Assembly: GCA_963576735.1 (NCBI GenBank)
Contig: OY755187.1
Span: forward strand, 682,001-746,000
Source: Bedellia somnulentella
Lineage: Eukaryota > Arthropoda > Insecta > Lepidoptera > Bedelliidae
Length of the DNA: 64,000 bases
Direction of reading: 5' to 3'
Shown here: piece by piece, positions 54,156-64,000 of the stretch
Position numbering within the stretch: position 1 is the first letter of the stretch
Layout: each line of letters starts with the position of its first letter
Notes under the pieces: generated by a model
Database searches by the model: none
Told to the model about the DNA's origin: nothing
The model's input: the letters and a program-made list of their open reading frames with translations, nothing else
Made by a program: the position numbers and the translations under genes

Positions 54156-56142
54156 CTAAACAATTTGCACACCAAGTCTATTCAAAAATTTATAATGTTT
54201 AACCGAACATAAACTTTTGGTAAACAAATCTGCTGGCATTTCAGCTGTTGGTAAATACTTAACATTCACAATTTTATTGGCTACACATTCTCTACAAAAA
54301 TGGTATCTAATGTCTATGTGTTTAGTTCTTTTGTGAAAAACTGGATTAACAGTCAACTTTTGCGCGCTCTGGTTATCATTGAAAATATCAATAGTATATA
54401 TTTTTTGTGTGATTTCATGTAACAAATTTCTTAAGTAAATTGCTTCTTTGCAAGCTTCTGTAATTGCCATATACTCGGCTTCACTGCTTGACAGTGCAAC
54501 GGTTTTCTGTTTTTTTTGTTTCCCATGATATTACACAGCCTGATAAAGTAAAACAAATTCCAGTGTATGACCTCCTATCAATCACATTACCTCCCCAATC
54601 AGCATCTACAAAACCTTCCAATATTGAGCTTCCTTCAGCTGAATATTTCAGACCATAACTTCTAGTATATTTTAAATATCTCAATAATCTTTTTACATAG
54701 GAACAATGCTCTTTGGAATAACAATTATTAAATTGACTTAAATAAGCTACTGTATACACAATATCAGGTCGTGTCAATACAGCCAGATACATTAGACTTC
54801 CTATGATTTGCTGATATGGAAAATTATCTTTACAATGCTCATTATTAGATATATTTAACTTCACCTCCATTGGTGTCTGGACAGGTTTGCATTGACTCAT
54901 ATTAAACTTATACAACAGCTGATCAATATAATCTCTCTGACTTAATGTCACTGTTTGCTCAGATTTATTAATATTTACATTTACTCCAAGACACTTCTTT
55001 ATTTCTCCTAAGTCTTTAATTTTGAACTGACTAGCTAACATTTGCTTCAAATTTCCTGTCTCAGCAATATCATTTGAAAAAATAAAAAAGTCATCTACAA
55101 ACAATGTAACAATGGTTTTCAATTGACCTTGCATTTTTGTATACATACATGGTTCTATTTTTGATCGAGAATAATTCATACTTAATAAACACTCATCTAC
55201 TTTCTTATTCCATGCTCTTGAAGACTGTTTCAACCCATAAATAGCTTTTTTTAATTTAAGTACTTTACCATCTTTTGGTTTTTCAGGAAAACCTTTTGGT
55301 ATCTGCATATAAATAGTTTCTTCAAGAGTACCATTTAAGAAAGCAGTTGTTACATCTAGATGCGTAGTATTCAGTCCTAGTTTTACTGACAATGCAAAAA
55401 GTAACCTCAAAGTTGTATGTCTTACTACTGGAGAAAAAGTTTCTGTAAAGTCCACACCTTCAATTTGCGAAAAACCTTTTGCTACCAAACGCGCACGAAA
55501 ACGAACTTTGTTCTCACTGTCATACTTTTTACGGAGTACCCACTTGCACTGTACAACTCTAACATCTTTTGGAACACTACTTAACTCCCACGCATCATTA
55601 TCTTTAAAACATTGTAACTCTTCTTGCATTGCCGCCTGCCACTGCTCCCTCTCCGGTCCATTTAAGGCATCATGTACCGACAAGCCCGCTGCATCATCAT
55701 ATGTTTCACTGTCAACACACAAGTTGGAGAACCCAAATCTTTCTGGAGCCTTCCTTGTCCTTACAGGTCGCGATTTTGGGCTATTCGCTTCAACCTCTTC
55801 CAGTGTGCTGTCTGCATCCTCATAGTCGCTAGGAACATATGTCTCTTCATCTGACTGAAAACTGTCTATAAAACTTTCAGAGTCATTTTGATTAAAACTA
55901 CTCTTCTGTTGTTCTGGCGAACTTTGGCTAGATCTTGATTCTTCCTGTGGTTGTATGGGATCATCTGATTTCTCTCTATCCCCCACTGAATCAACATTCT
56001 GAACTTGCACTTCGATGAGATGCTCAGGATTTGATTCCTTCTCAATGATGATCACGTCTCTACTGGTCGATACAGTCTTTGTTATTGGATTGTAAATTCT
56101 GTATCCCTTTATATTATCTGGATATCCAATGAGAGTACATTT
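54156..56142 (-). pseudogene. Copia-3 RT and RNase H half
   Basis: Frame 54481-56055 continues leftward-coded pol after the LINE: ENSPKSRPVRTRKAPERFG linker, QCKWVLRKKYDSENKVRF, HLDVTTAFLNGTLEETIYM, FVDDFFIF (VDD block), TRPDIVYTVAYLSQFNNCY and GFVDADWGGNVIDRRSYTG. An extra base in the A8 run (T8 on plus, 54510-54517) shifts the frame just before the SSSEAEY block; frame 54156-54470 then gives NDNQSAQKL and RTKHIDIRYHF to the stop. The homopolymer lesion could be a sequencing error. Confidence 0.88.
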
Positions 56143-56146
56143 GGTT

Positions 56147-57970
56147 TTTTTTTTTTTTTTTCAAAAGTCAAAAAGTTTATTTTTCAAAATTAAGTTAAAA
56201 ATTAACATTTTTTGAACGTCAAATTTTTTTAAATTTATCATTAGTCCGTTGCTTCGGAAGGTGTTCGTAAAGAGAAGAAGCAACAAAGAAACTCTTTACA
56301 TTCACATTTTTTCATTTTTTCAAAACATGGTTTGTACAATTTCAGTTTATTAACATGTTTTTACTTTATAAAAGATTTTCTATGCGACAAAACCAAACGC
56401 TAGTTTGACATATTTAAAATAAATTGTCCATCACAAAAACCAATCACATAACGTGAGAAGAAAAATCCTCACCAGACAATTATTCCTAGGAATAACGAGG
56501 GAAGATTTATAGCTTTACGGACACGGTCATGTGCGCGTTGGGTCCTTGTCGTTTAAAAAATCTTGAACACTGTAGTAAGACTTCTTTAAAAGCATGGCTT
56601 TTATTGCCTTTTTAAAAGATGCCACAGGCAATTCCAATATGTCAGAAGGAAGTTTGTTGAACATTTTCAGGGATAGTCCCATAAAGGAGTTACTTACTTT
56701 ATTAAGTCTCCACTTCGGTACGTGAAGTTTGTCCTTATTTCGAGTGTTAACAGTATGCCTATCACTAACTTTACTAAATTGGCCTATATTCTTTTTGGCA
56801 TACATTAAATTCTCAAATATGTATTGGCAAGGGACAGTTAAAATGCCAATTTCTTTAAATTTTTCGCGCAACGAATACCTCGACCTCAACATGTAAATAG
56901 ATCGGATAGCTCGCTTTTGTAAGACGAAAACTTTATGAACATCAGCCGCTTTACCCCATAATAAAATACCGTACGACATAATACTATGAAAATAACTGAA
57001 ATACACAATGCGAGCTGTTTCTACGTCTGCTATTTCTCTAATCTTACGCACGGCATACGCTGCTGAGCTCAGCCTTTTAGAAAGTGTTAGTATATGGGGT
57101 CCCCATTGCAACTTAGAATCGATTATTATCCCTAGGAATTTTGTTTCTTTCACTAATTCTACTTGTTCACTATCAATAACAATATTGTTATCAACTTGCC
57201 TAACATTCGGTAAAGTAAATTTAATACATTTAGTTTTTTTGGCATTTAGAACCAGGTTATTTACAGTAAACCAATGCAATACCAGTGAGATAGCTTTATT
57301 TACGTCGTCAAGAGATGTAGAGGATCTCGCTACATTAAATATTAAAGATGTGTCATCTGCAAACATAACTATCTCAGAATACTTTTGTACCATAAATGGT
57401 AAATCATTAATGTAAATCAGAAACAGTAATGGGCCAAGTATAGAACCTTGAGGAACGCCCATCTCTATTTCCGATCCTTCCGACGTGGTTCCATTAATAT
57501 CAACCTTTAAAGTTCTTTTATGAAGATATGATGCCATTAATTTCAGTGCTTGCTCGTCAAAACCGTAATATTTAAGTTTAATCAACGCTATTTCTTTTTT
57601 TACACAATCAAAAGCTTTTGTGAGGTCACAAAATATACCTAATGCATCCCGGGAGTTTTCCCATGAATTAAAAATATGTTTCATTAGTGACACTCCTGCA
57701 TCTACAGTAGACCTACCTTTGGTGAAACCATATTGCTCGTCATGGAATATATTATGATTGTTGAAATATGAAAGCATTTGGTTGGACATGATTTTCTCAA
57801 AAACTTTACTGAGAACTGGCAAAATAGAAATAGGCCTATAATTGGTAAAGTCCTGACTATCTCCTGATTTATGTAGTGGGATGAGCCTACTTAACTTCAT
57901 ACAGTCTGGAAATTCTCCTATATCTATACATTTATTAAAAAGTATCGTTAAATGAGGAGCGATTATATAT
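56147..57970 (-). mobile_element. LINE-H: LINE-E family insertion in copia-3
   Basis: 5'-truncated LINE on the minus strand ending in a poly(A) (T17 on plus, 56145-56161). GGTT is found at both junctions (56143-56146 and 57971-57974). RT frame: TNYRPISILPVLSKVFEKIM, GFTKGRSTVDAGVSLMKH, LGIFCDLTKAFDCVKKEI, EMGVPQGSILGPLLFLIY, VMFADDTSLIFNVA and LGIIIDSKLQWGPHIL, stop at 56527. RT from block 2 onward appears intact. The first about 40 codons of the long open frame (57971-58083) are copia sequence in a wrong frame and do not belong to the LINE. Confidence 0.88.
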
Positions 57971-59947
57971 GGTTGACTTCTTATCCCATTTCTTTCTTTT
58001 TTCTTTAGCAACATGGACCATAACAGTGCTACCGAAGATCCTAATGTGACTAATATCAGGTTTGGAACCAGTCCACAACTCATATGGAGTTCTATAGTTC
58101 AATGCTGCTGCCACAATACGATTCTGCAGATACACGGCTGTATTTGTAGCTTCACCCCAGAACTCTTTACCTAAACCTGCATCAAATAGTAGACATCTTG
58201 CCTTTTCTACTATTGTACGGTTAAATCTTTCACACAATCCATTTTGTTGTGGTGTGTATGGATTGGTCTTCTGATGTTTTACACCAAAACTTTTCAGGTA
58301 ATCTTCGAATTCTGTGCTACAGAATTCCAGCCCATTATCACTTCTTAATACTTTGATTGTTCTCTTTGTTTCATTTTCCACCTGAGCTTTAAAAATCTTA
58401 AAATACTTTAAAGCCTCATTCTTGTGTTTCAGGAAATAAACAAACGTCATACGACTATGATCGTCAACAAACAACAAGAAGTATCTCGAGCCTCCAATAG
58501 ACACTTTCTCCATAGGCCCACATATATCTGTATGGATGATATCTAGTACATTACTGCTTCTATGTCCAGTGCTCTTGAATGGTAAACGGCATTGTTTTCC
58601 TTCACAGCATGTTGAACATGAGGATTTGCTAATGTCAACTTTTTCATCTAGTGACATACCTTGCACGGTATTCTTCATTTGATTCAAATAATCTTTATTT
58701 ATGTGTCCTAATCTGCGATGCCATGTTACTCCTGATACAACAGAAGCTGCTAAACCAACTTGTTTTAATAGATTTACCCGGTACACGCCATTGACCAACG
58801 CTGCTGTTGCGACCAAGACATTATTTGTATTGTAAACTGAGCAACCACTCTCATTGAATGAGATTCTGTTACCATTCATTATCAATTGGCTTACTGATAA
58901 CAAGTTCGTAGTCAAACTTGGTACACAAAATACGTTGCGCACTTCAATGTCGTAATCATGGTATTCCGTTGTAGTCGTAATTTTTACATCACCAGAACAC
59001 AATACTGACACCTTTTCACTGTTAGCAACAACTATTTCTCTGTTTTCTTCATATTGTGCATTCATAACCCAACTTTCATTGGTTGTGAGGTGTACACTAG
59101 CGCCAGAGTCGATATACCATTCATCTTTGTTGAAATTTCCACTTAAAAACACTGCGCTAAAAGCATTTGATTGCATTCTCTCCTTATTTTTCTGATTTGG
59201 CAAGATATTTTCGTTTTGACACTGATTTCTGTAGTGACCGGTTTGTTTACAGCGATAGCACTTTATCTGTTTGACATTTGCATTTGACGTATGATCGCCA
59301 TTGACGCCATTACCGCCATTACCTTTTCTGGTCATAGACAACTTCGTGTTGTTTTTCTTTTTAGAATGAATAGCAAATGCACCGCTAACTTCACTCTCTT
59401 CATGACTTGCCAAATCCATATCCAATAATTTTGTTTTTATGGAGTCTGCTGTTATAGGTATGCCGGAATGCTCTATTGCCATGATCATAGGGGAAAAACG
59501 ATCTGGCAATCCTGCTAATAGCAATGATCCTGTCCATAAATCATTGATTTCAAATCCTGTTCCGCTGAGCTTCTGTGCTGTATCAATAATCTGCGTCACA
59601 TAAGACGTCATCGAACTGCAATTCTCTCGGCGAATCGAAATCAAATTCCGTAACAGACTTATCCGTCGCGAAAATCCACTGTCATCGAATAATTGTTTTA
59701 ACTTATCCCATAATTCTTTGGATGATTTAACGTTTTTTACGTGAACGTATAATGACGGGTCGATGGTCATAATCAGTTTTGCTTTGGTTTTTTCGTCATC
59801 TGCGGCCTTAATTTCTTGATCTAATTCTGGCTTCACACAATGTTTCATGCCTTCAAGAATTAAGAAATTCTCCGCTGCGAAACACCATTCGCTGTAGTTA
59901 TCGCGCCCCGTGAGCTTCGGCACATTCACAAGGTAGTTCGCGGTCAT
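57971..59947 (-). pseudogene. Copia-3 gag, protease and integrase
   Basis: From ATG (complement 59945-59947): gag with LTGRDNYSEWCFAAENFLI, CCHC knuckle CYRCKQTGHYRNQC, protease YIDSGASVHL, pre-integrase WHRRLGHINKDYL with CSTCCEGK, integrase HTDICGPMEK, RSDNGLEFCS and QQNGLCERFNRT (DDE present). The reading is intact up to KKWDKKS, where LINE-H begins; the protein continues at 56142 on the far side. Confidence 0.9.
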
Positions 59948-60079
59948 GGCTGCGGTCCACTGATCTCGAGACTAATACTGTGATAATACGGCGAAATAAT
60001 AACAGTCTGTCACTATACAGTTCTATCACACGTTATTTTTGCAGAAAACACAAAGATTATCGCGAAATTATGAGCGTAA

Positions 60080-60090
60080 GGCCCATAACC
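60080..60090 (-). other. Copia-3 primer-binding site
   Basis: The coding strand reads GGTTATGGGCC directly after the 5' LTR, the same initiator-tRNA-Met internal site as in copia-1, here shorter (followed by TTAC). Confidence 0.75.
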
Positions 60091-60240
60091 TTTAATAAAA
60101 CAAACGTATCTTTCGAAGGCAGTTCAACGACTAGTTTTTATTTCAAATAACTACACAAAAACGGGGAACACAAAATAAGTTACACATTCTTATAACTAGA
60201 TGGCAGCACTAGTCTCATATTTTAGATATACATTTCAACA
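60091..60240 (-). repeat. Copia-3 5' LTR
   Basis: 150 bases matching 53968-54117. It is followed by the duplication GTATA (60241-60245). Confidence 0.9.
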
Positions 60241-60245
60241 GTATA

Positions 60246-60530
60246 TGTGAATCGGCGTAATTGTAGACATATAAAAGTGATATCGTCCGTGTAACCTGGA
60301 TACCATTGGGCGCGGTCACCGGTGCACGCGGTTGAAGCAGGAATACGTAGAATACGAAAGAAAGTAAAAAAGGAATAAAAGGACACGATATCCTTTGGAC
60401 AGGGAATGCATTCATATCTCAACAAAATATTGAAGAACAAACACCATTTGGAATAACCTATTCAGCAATCCTGGGAGATTGGAGCAACTCACCAGGATAC
60501 CATCAAGTAAGTGTTTTTGACTTACTAAAC
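60246..60530 (+). repeat. Repeat R, copy 2, right part
   Basis: Continues R after copia-3: CGTAGAATACGAAAG, TTTGGACAGGGAATGCATTC, CAACAAAATATTGAAGAAC and GGAGCAACTCACCAGGATAC, then CAAGTAAGTG, which looks like a splice donor. The last block is where copy 1 ends at LINE-G. Confidence 0.62.
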
Positions 60531-60614
60531 ACACAGAATTACACGAACATAGAGAATAATTATTTTTATTTTGAAATAAATATTTTTTATCTTTATCTTT
60601 AACTTCTCCCCCAA

Positions 60615-62390
60615 CGATTCCTTTGCAAATTTTGAGGTCTTCTTGCAAGAGCTGGAAGCAGCAGCCTTACAAGTGCTAGTGGCCGGGAATTTCAACGCCA
60701 AATCTGTGGCTTGGGGGTCTTCGGCGACTGAACTTTTCGGCGGGGCTGTAGTTGAGTGGGCGACGACTGCCGGACTAACTGTTGCCAATATAGGTTCAAC
60801 ACCCACATGCGTGCGGCATAACGGGAGTTCGATCGTCGATCTGACTTTCTCAACTCTCGGTCTCTGGGCCCTAATCAAGGGCTGGAGGGTCATCACTGAC
60901 GTGGAGACATACTCGGATCACCGCTATATCCGGTTCGAGGTCTCCGCGTCGCGTGCAGCCTCCTCATCAGGCGGCTCGTCGGCAGATGGGGGACCAAAAT
61001 GGGCCCTCAGCAGACTGGACCAAGAACTTATGGCCGCCTGGCATGGCCAACGATATCAGTGCCGAGGTGGACTGGTTTCATGGGGCCCTCACAGAGATTT
61101 GCGACGAGTCCATGCCCCGGGCGGGACCGATGGCTCCGAGGAAATAAGTACACTGGTGGTCCGCCGAAATAGCTCAACTCCGACGAGCTAGTATGGCGGC
61201 GGGCCGCCGGTGCAAACGTTATCGAAGAAGACGACGCCGGATTGAGGAACTAGATATAGTTAACTGAGAACGTGAGGTGAAAAAAGCCCTAAAGATTGCC
61301 GTTCTCAGGGCCAAAATCGGCTCCAAGGTGGAATCGCTGGAAACAACGACCCATGGGGCAGGCCGTACAAAGCAGTGCGGCAACAGCTTCGCCCTTGGGC
61401 GCCCTCTCTGCCGACGAGTCTCCAGCCCCACGTAGTGGAAGATGTGGTCTCGCCCTTGTTTCCGGCAAGGGCAGAACACATGCCTCCAGTAATGGCTGCA
61501 GAGCGGCAGCCCGCAGAGGAAGAACTGCTGGTCCCAGGAGTGACTGAACCGGAGTTAGCGGTGGCTATAAAACGGCTCAAAGCGAAGAAGACGGCTCCGG
61601 GATTAGACGGTATCCCGGGGCGAGCCTGGGTGGTCGCGCTAGAACCCTTCCTCGAAGAGAAGTTCCGGGGCCTGCTTTCCCTGTGCCTGGCACAAGGGGT
61701 ATTCCCAGAGCCTTGGAAGGTGGGTAAACTCGTTCTCCTACGAATGGAAGGGTGCCCCGCTGACTCCGTCGAGCCATCTTCGTTTAGGCCTATCATGCTG
61801 CTCGACGAGGCGGGAAAACTGTTAGAGAGGGTGATTTCTGCCCGAATCGTCGAGCACCTTGATGGTGTGGGTCGAAACATATCGGACCAGCGGTTCGGAT
61901 TTCGTCGTTGCCGTCCAACGGTACACGATGTGTTGCGCGTTCACACCATAGTGGATGAGGCGGTCGCACAGGACGAGGTGGTTTTGGCGGTGTCACTTGA
62001 CATCGCCAATGTATCAAAGAGGCACTCAAATATCATGTAGTATCAAATATCAAATATGTGGGAAAGCCGCGCTATGTCATGCGGTGTGCCACAGGGGTTA
62101 GTCTTTGGGCCGCTCCTGTGGAACATCGGCTACGATTGGGCCCTGCGCGGCGCCAACCTCTGGGGCGTCCAACTCACCTGCTATGCAGACGACACCCTAG
62201 TGACGGCTCGAGGGAAAACATACAGGGAGGCCGCCATCCGTGAAACAGCGGGAGTGGCGCACGTTGTGCGCCGCATAAGGCCTCTGGGCCTTGAAGTGGC
62301 CCTGAATAAGTCCGAGGCCTTGTGGTTTCATGGGCCTCGGAATCGTCCGCCAGTGGGAGAAACCGCCATCGTAGGCCGAGGGTAAAGCAT
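60615..62390 (+). pseudogene. R1-clade LINE ORF2 fragment (endonuclease and RT)
   Basis: GC-rich, unlike its neighbours. Endonuclease: VLVAGNFNAKSVAWGSSATE, TAGLTVANIGSTPTCVRH, SSIVDLTFSTL, DVETYSDHRYI (SDH). After shifts near 61150 and 61300, NDPWGRPYKAVRQQLRPW starts RT: KKTAPGLDGIPGRAW, SFRPIMLLDEAGKLLERV and QRFGFRRCRPTVHDVLRV, then AVSLDIAN. About 30 codons are deleted after this, and the text resumes SCGVPQGLVFGPLLWNIGYD, CYADDTLVTARG and LNKSEALWFHG. The domains and wording are of the R1/TRAS/SART type. It is 5'-truncated. Confidence 0.82.
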
Positions 62391-62577
62391 ACCAAATCGA
62401 AATACGGATAAGGCAATTTTGAATAGTAATACCCAGGTGGGTCCCCGAAAGGGGGAATCCCACCTTTCTGCAACCGCAGGAGGCGCCCCCTCGTACTCTG
62501 GGGGGGGGGGGGGGGGGGCAAAAACTGCCTGTCCTTCGACCAAGGACCTGCGCCACAACGACCATCGCAATAGTTTA
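62391..62577 (+). promoter_or_regulatory. 5' UTR-like segment of R1-type LINE (hairpin and G19)
   Basis: Contains a strong hairpin GGTGGGTCCCC / GGGGGAATCCCACC (62436-62464), a run of 19 G (62500-62518) and GGCAAAAACTGCC. The same order recurs at 63660-63860 before a second ORF1 start. It is therefore a conserved leader of the family, possibly promoter or RNA-structural. Confidence 0.6.
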
Positions 62578-63610
62578 ATGGATACCGAATCTGCTTCTAA
62601 AAGACCCTATACGGGACGATTTCATCTACTTGGAGGACCTGATGATTCCGAGAGTTTGGTCCAAGGCCAACGTCGTCTCTCGGATTCTGAAGAAAGTGAT
62701 AACGCCGTGAGTGCACGCTCGCGTATGTCAATCGAAAGCTCAAATAGTCTGTCTGAGTATCAGCGGAAGCGCAGAGCTTGAAGTGGTCTGAGCACTTCCG
62801 ACTCAGACGCTAATATTGAAGGTGCTGAAGCCAGTAAAACTAACCCACCAAAACGGGGCCGTGGAAGACCATCCTCCTCAGGGCAATACATTGGTGTGGG
62901 CAAAGCGAGTTAATTTAATTTTATAATAATGTTAGCAATGTTTCGAATTATTTCGATTTCCAAAATGAATGATGTGATTAGCCTATAATTGGTGTATTTA
63001 GTTGATATGTGTCCTTTAAATTTAAGTATTTTCTCAGATTGTGTACTATTTTCACTGTTGGCAATCCGTAATAAATAAATAAATAAATAAAGCGAGAACG
63101 GAGGCAACTGCTCGGCGCCAAAAGTTCTTGCGTGATGAAAGAAGACTTTCTGAGCAAGAGGACCTCAGCCAGAAGGTAAAGAAATATTCTGCGAGGAAAG
63201 AAAAGCGTTTATTTCTAAGAACGGACACTTCCACTCCAATGGAGCGAAAGTCAGCTTCCCAGCTAGCACAAGAAGTGGAAGAAGGAGTGGCCTTGATCAT
63301 TCACGTGGCAAAGAGATCTGGTAATCTCAAAGGCGAATTTGTCAAGGCCCTTAAGGATACTGCCGAAGATATAAGGCAGCGTTCCTTACTTTTAAAGGAT
63401 TGTTCCTCTTCCGGTGAAGTCTCAAAACTTCAGGAGGAAATTTCTCGGTTGAAAGAGGAAAACCTAAAAATCAAAGCAGACAAAGACTCTTTGGCTGCTG
63501 AACTGATTTGCCTACGCTTGGGGGCTCAGGCCACTGAGGTCTGGGCTTCGAGGAAGAAAACTTCCATAAAAAATTACCCCAATCCCAAGGTCGGCGTGCT
63601 GAGGGTATGA
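62578..63610 (+). pseudogene. R1-type LINE ORF1 (gag N-terminal part), interrupted
   Basis: MDTESASKRPYTGRFHLLGG, RLSDSEESDNAVSARSRMS and YQRKRRA, a stop near 62779, then a shifted KRGRGRPSSSGQYIGVGKA. After a 179-base insertion it continues RTEATARRQKFLRDE, LSEQEDLSQKVKKYS, NLKGEFVKALKDTAEDI, and a coiled coil SKLQEEISRLKEENLKIKAD, ending in VWASRKK and a stop at 63610. The zinc knuckles expected further on are absent, so the copy is cut. Confidence 0.7.
62910..63088 (+). mobile_element. Short LINE tail insertion in R1-type ORF1
   Basis: 179 bases with duplication AAAGCGAG (62902-62909 and 63089-63096) and an AAAT-repeat tail (63070-63088). It is 5'-truncated and AT-rich. Removing it rejoins GKA and RTEA in frame. 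The parent family is not identified. Confidence 0.78.
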
Positions 63611-63639
63611 TTGTCTGGAGGGGGTCCAGTGCCTAGCGC

Positions 63640-64000
63640 AGGGGAAAGGGGGGGTTTAGCTCGATGGTAGGCTGAGGGTAAAACCGCCTACCAAAACTTA
63701 AAATGGATAAATCGGCAAGTTTTAAAAAGTTTACCCAGGTGGGTCCCCAAAAGGAGGAATCCCACCCTCCCGTTTCGGCGGAAGGCAGCCCCACGTACTC
63801 TGAGGGGGGCAAAAACTGCCTCGCAGGCTCTTCATCCAAGGGTCTGCGTCACAATAACGACAACAGCTTTACTATAATGGACACTGAGATAGCGAATAAT
63901 TTGGACTTTCCCTATATGAGAAGTATAGAAGACGTTGACCAGGCTTCTGGAACTGACATGGGTGGTGTTGAGTCTGATGAATACTACAACACGTCGGCGA
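63640..64000 (+). mobile_element. Second R1-type 5' leader and ORF1 start
   Basis: Repeats the leader: GATGGTAGGCTGAGGGTAAA, hairpin GGTGGGTCCCC / GGAGGAATCCCACC (63739-63767), GGGGGGCAAAAACTGCCT and CACAATAACGACAAC. ORF1 opens at 63882 with MDTEIANNLDFPYMRSIED and runs off the window. It lies head-to-tail with the preceding copy. Confidence 0.7.

Larger units (their letters stand above)
53968..60240 (-). mobile_element. Copia-3, interrupted by a LINE
   Basis: Ty1/copia element on the minus strand with 150-base LTRs (53968-54117 and 60091-60240) that read identical, duplication GTATA, a polypurine tract GTGGGGG before the 3' LTR and a half-tRNA(iMet) primer site. The coding region is interrupted by LINE-H at 56147-57970 and by a single-base shift in an 8-T run at 54510-54517. 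Apart from these two lesions the polyprotein is open, so it was active until recently. The LTR ends in ATTAAA and not in CA. Confidence 0.92.

Noticed and set aside
61219..62570. Many overlapping minus-strand and plus-strand frames in the GC-rich R1-type region
   Set aside because: High GC lowers stop frequency; only the plus-strand endonuclease/RT frames show motifs.

Overview
This window is eukaryotic, repeat-dominated DNA with no recognisable host gene. Almost every supportable coding stretch belongs to a transposable element. An arthropod, most likely an insect and perhaps a lepidopteran, is suggested by several things: TTAGG-type repeats, copia elements with a half-tRNA(iMet) primer site, a non-LTR ORF1 combining a PHD finger with a baculovirus FP25-like C-terminus, tRNA-derived SINEs with an ATCGTGAGGAAAC core, and LINE/SINE tails of the CGTGAGTATATGTATG type. 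The taxon is an inference; no marker gene is present. Family names used here (LINE-RH, LINE-PHD, LINE-E, LINE-F, S1, S2, DT1, DT2, R) are local labels.

Layout. 1-17.35 kb: LINE-RH copy A (minus strand; ORF1 with zinc knuckles, ORF2 with endonuclease, RT and RNase H). It is interrupted by an S2 SINE piece, a tRNA-like inverted insertion, an intact copia element (copia-1, 5028-9533) and an LTR element with identical 556-bp LTRs (9916-17270). That LTR element carries a 45-bp minisatellite and a decayed copia pol. 17.35-18.0 kb: TTAGG-like repeats and the 3' end of another LINE-RH copy. 18.0-29.0 kb: LINE-PHD (plus strand), split by DT1, a 7.34-kb inverted-repeat element with a CAG target duplication and no visible transposase. 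30.1-33.0 kb: LINE-RH fragments, a 200-base assembly gap and a 315-bp tandem array with a tRNA-like module. 33.3-36.95 kb: LINE-F, split by a dead piggyBac. 37.3-44.05 kb: two stacked LINE-RH copies (B, C), with C flanked on both sides by TTAGG-like repeats. 44.1-45.7 kb: hairpin-rich DNA and SINE pieces. 45.7-53.7 kb: LINE-E (plus strand), interrupted by DT2 (long inverted repeats) and by a block holding an S1 SINE, repeat R and LINE-G. 54-60.2 kb: copia-3 (minus strand), split by a LINE-E-family insertion. 60.6-64 kb: R1-clade LINE pieces in head-to-tail order.

How the parts relate. Many insertions have exact target-site duplications, so a relative chronology can be read: older LINEs were hit by DNA transposons, SINEs and LTR elements, some of which were hit again. 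One LINE tail fragment (RTE-like) and two SINE families share a 3' hairpin-plus-CGTGA tail, suggesting that one LINE machinery mobilises both SINEs. LINE-RH is repeatedly joined to TTAGG-like repeats, which suggests a telomere-repeat-directed or subtelomeric family.
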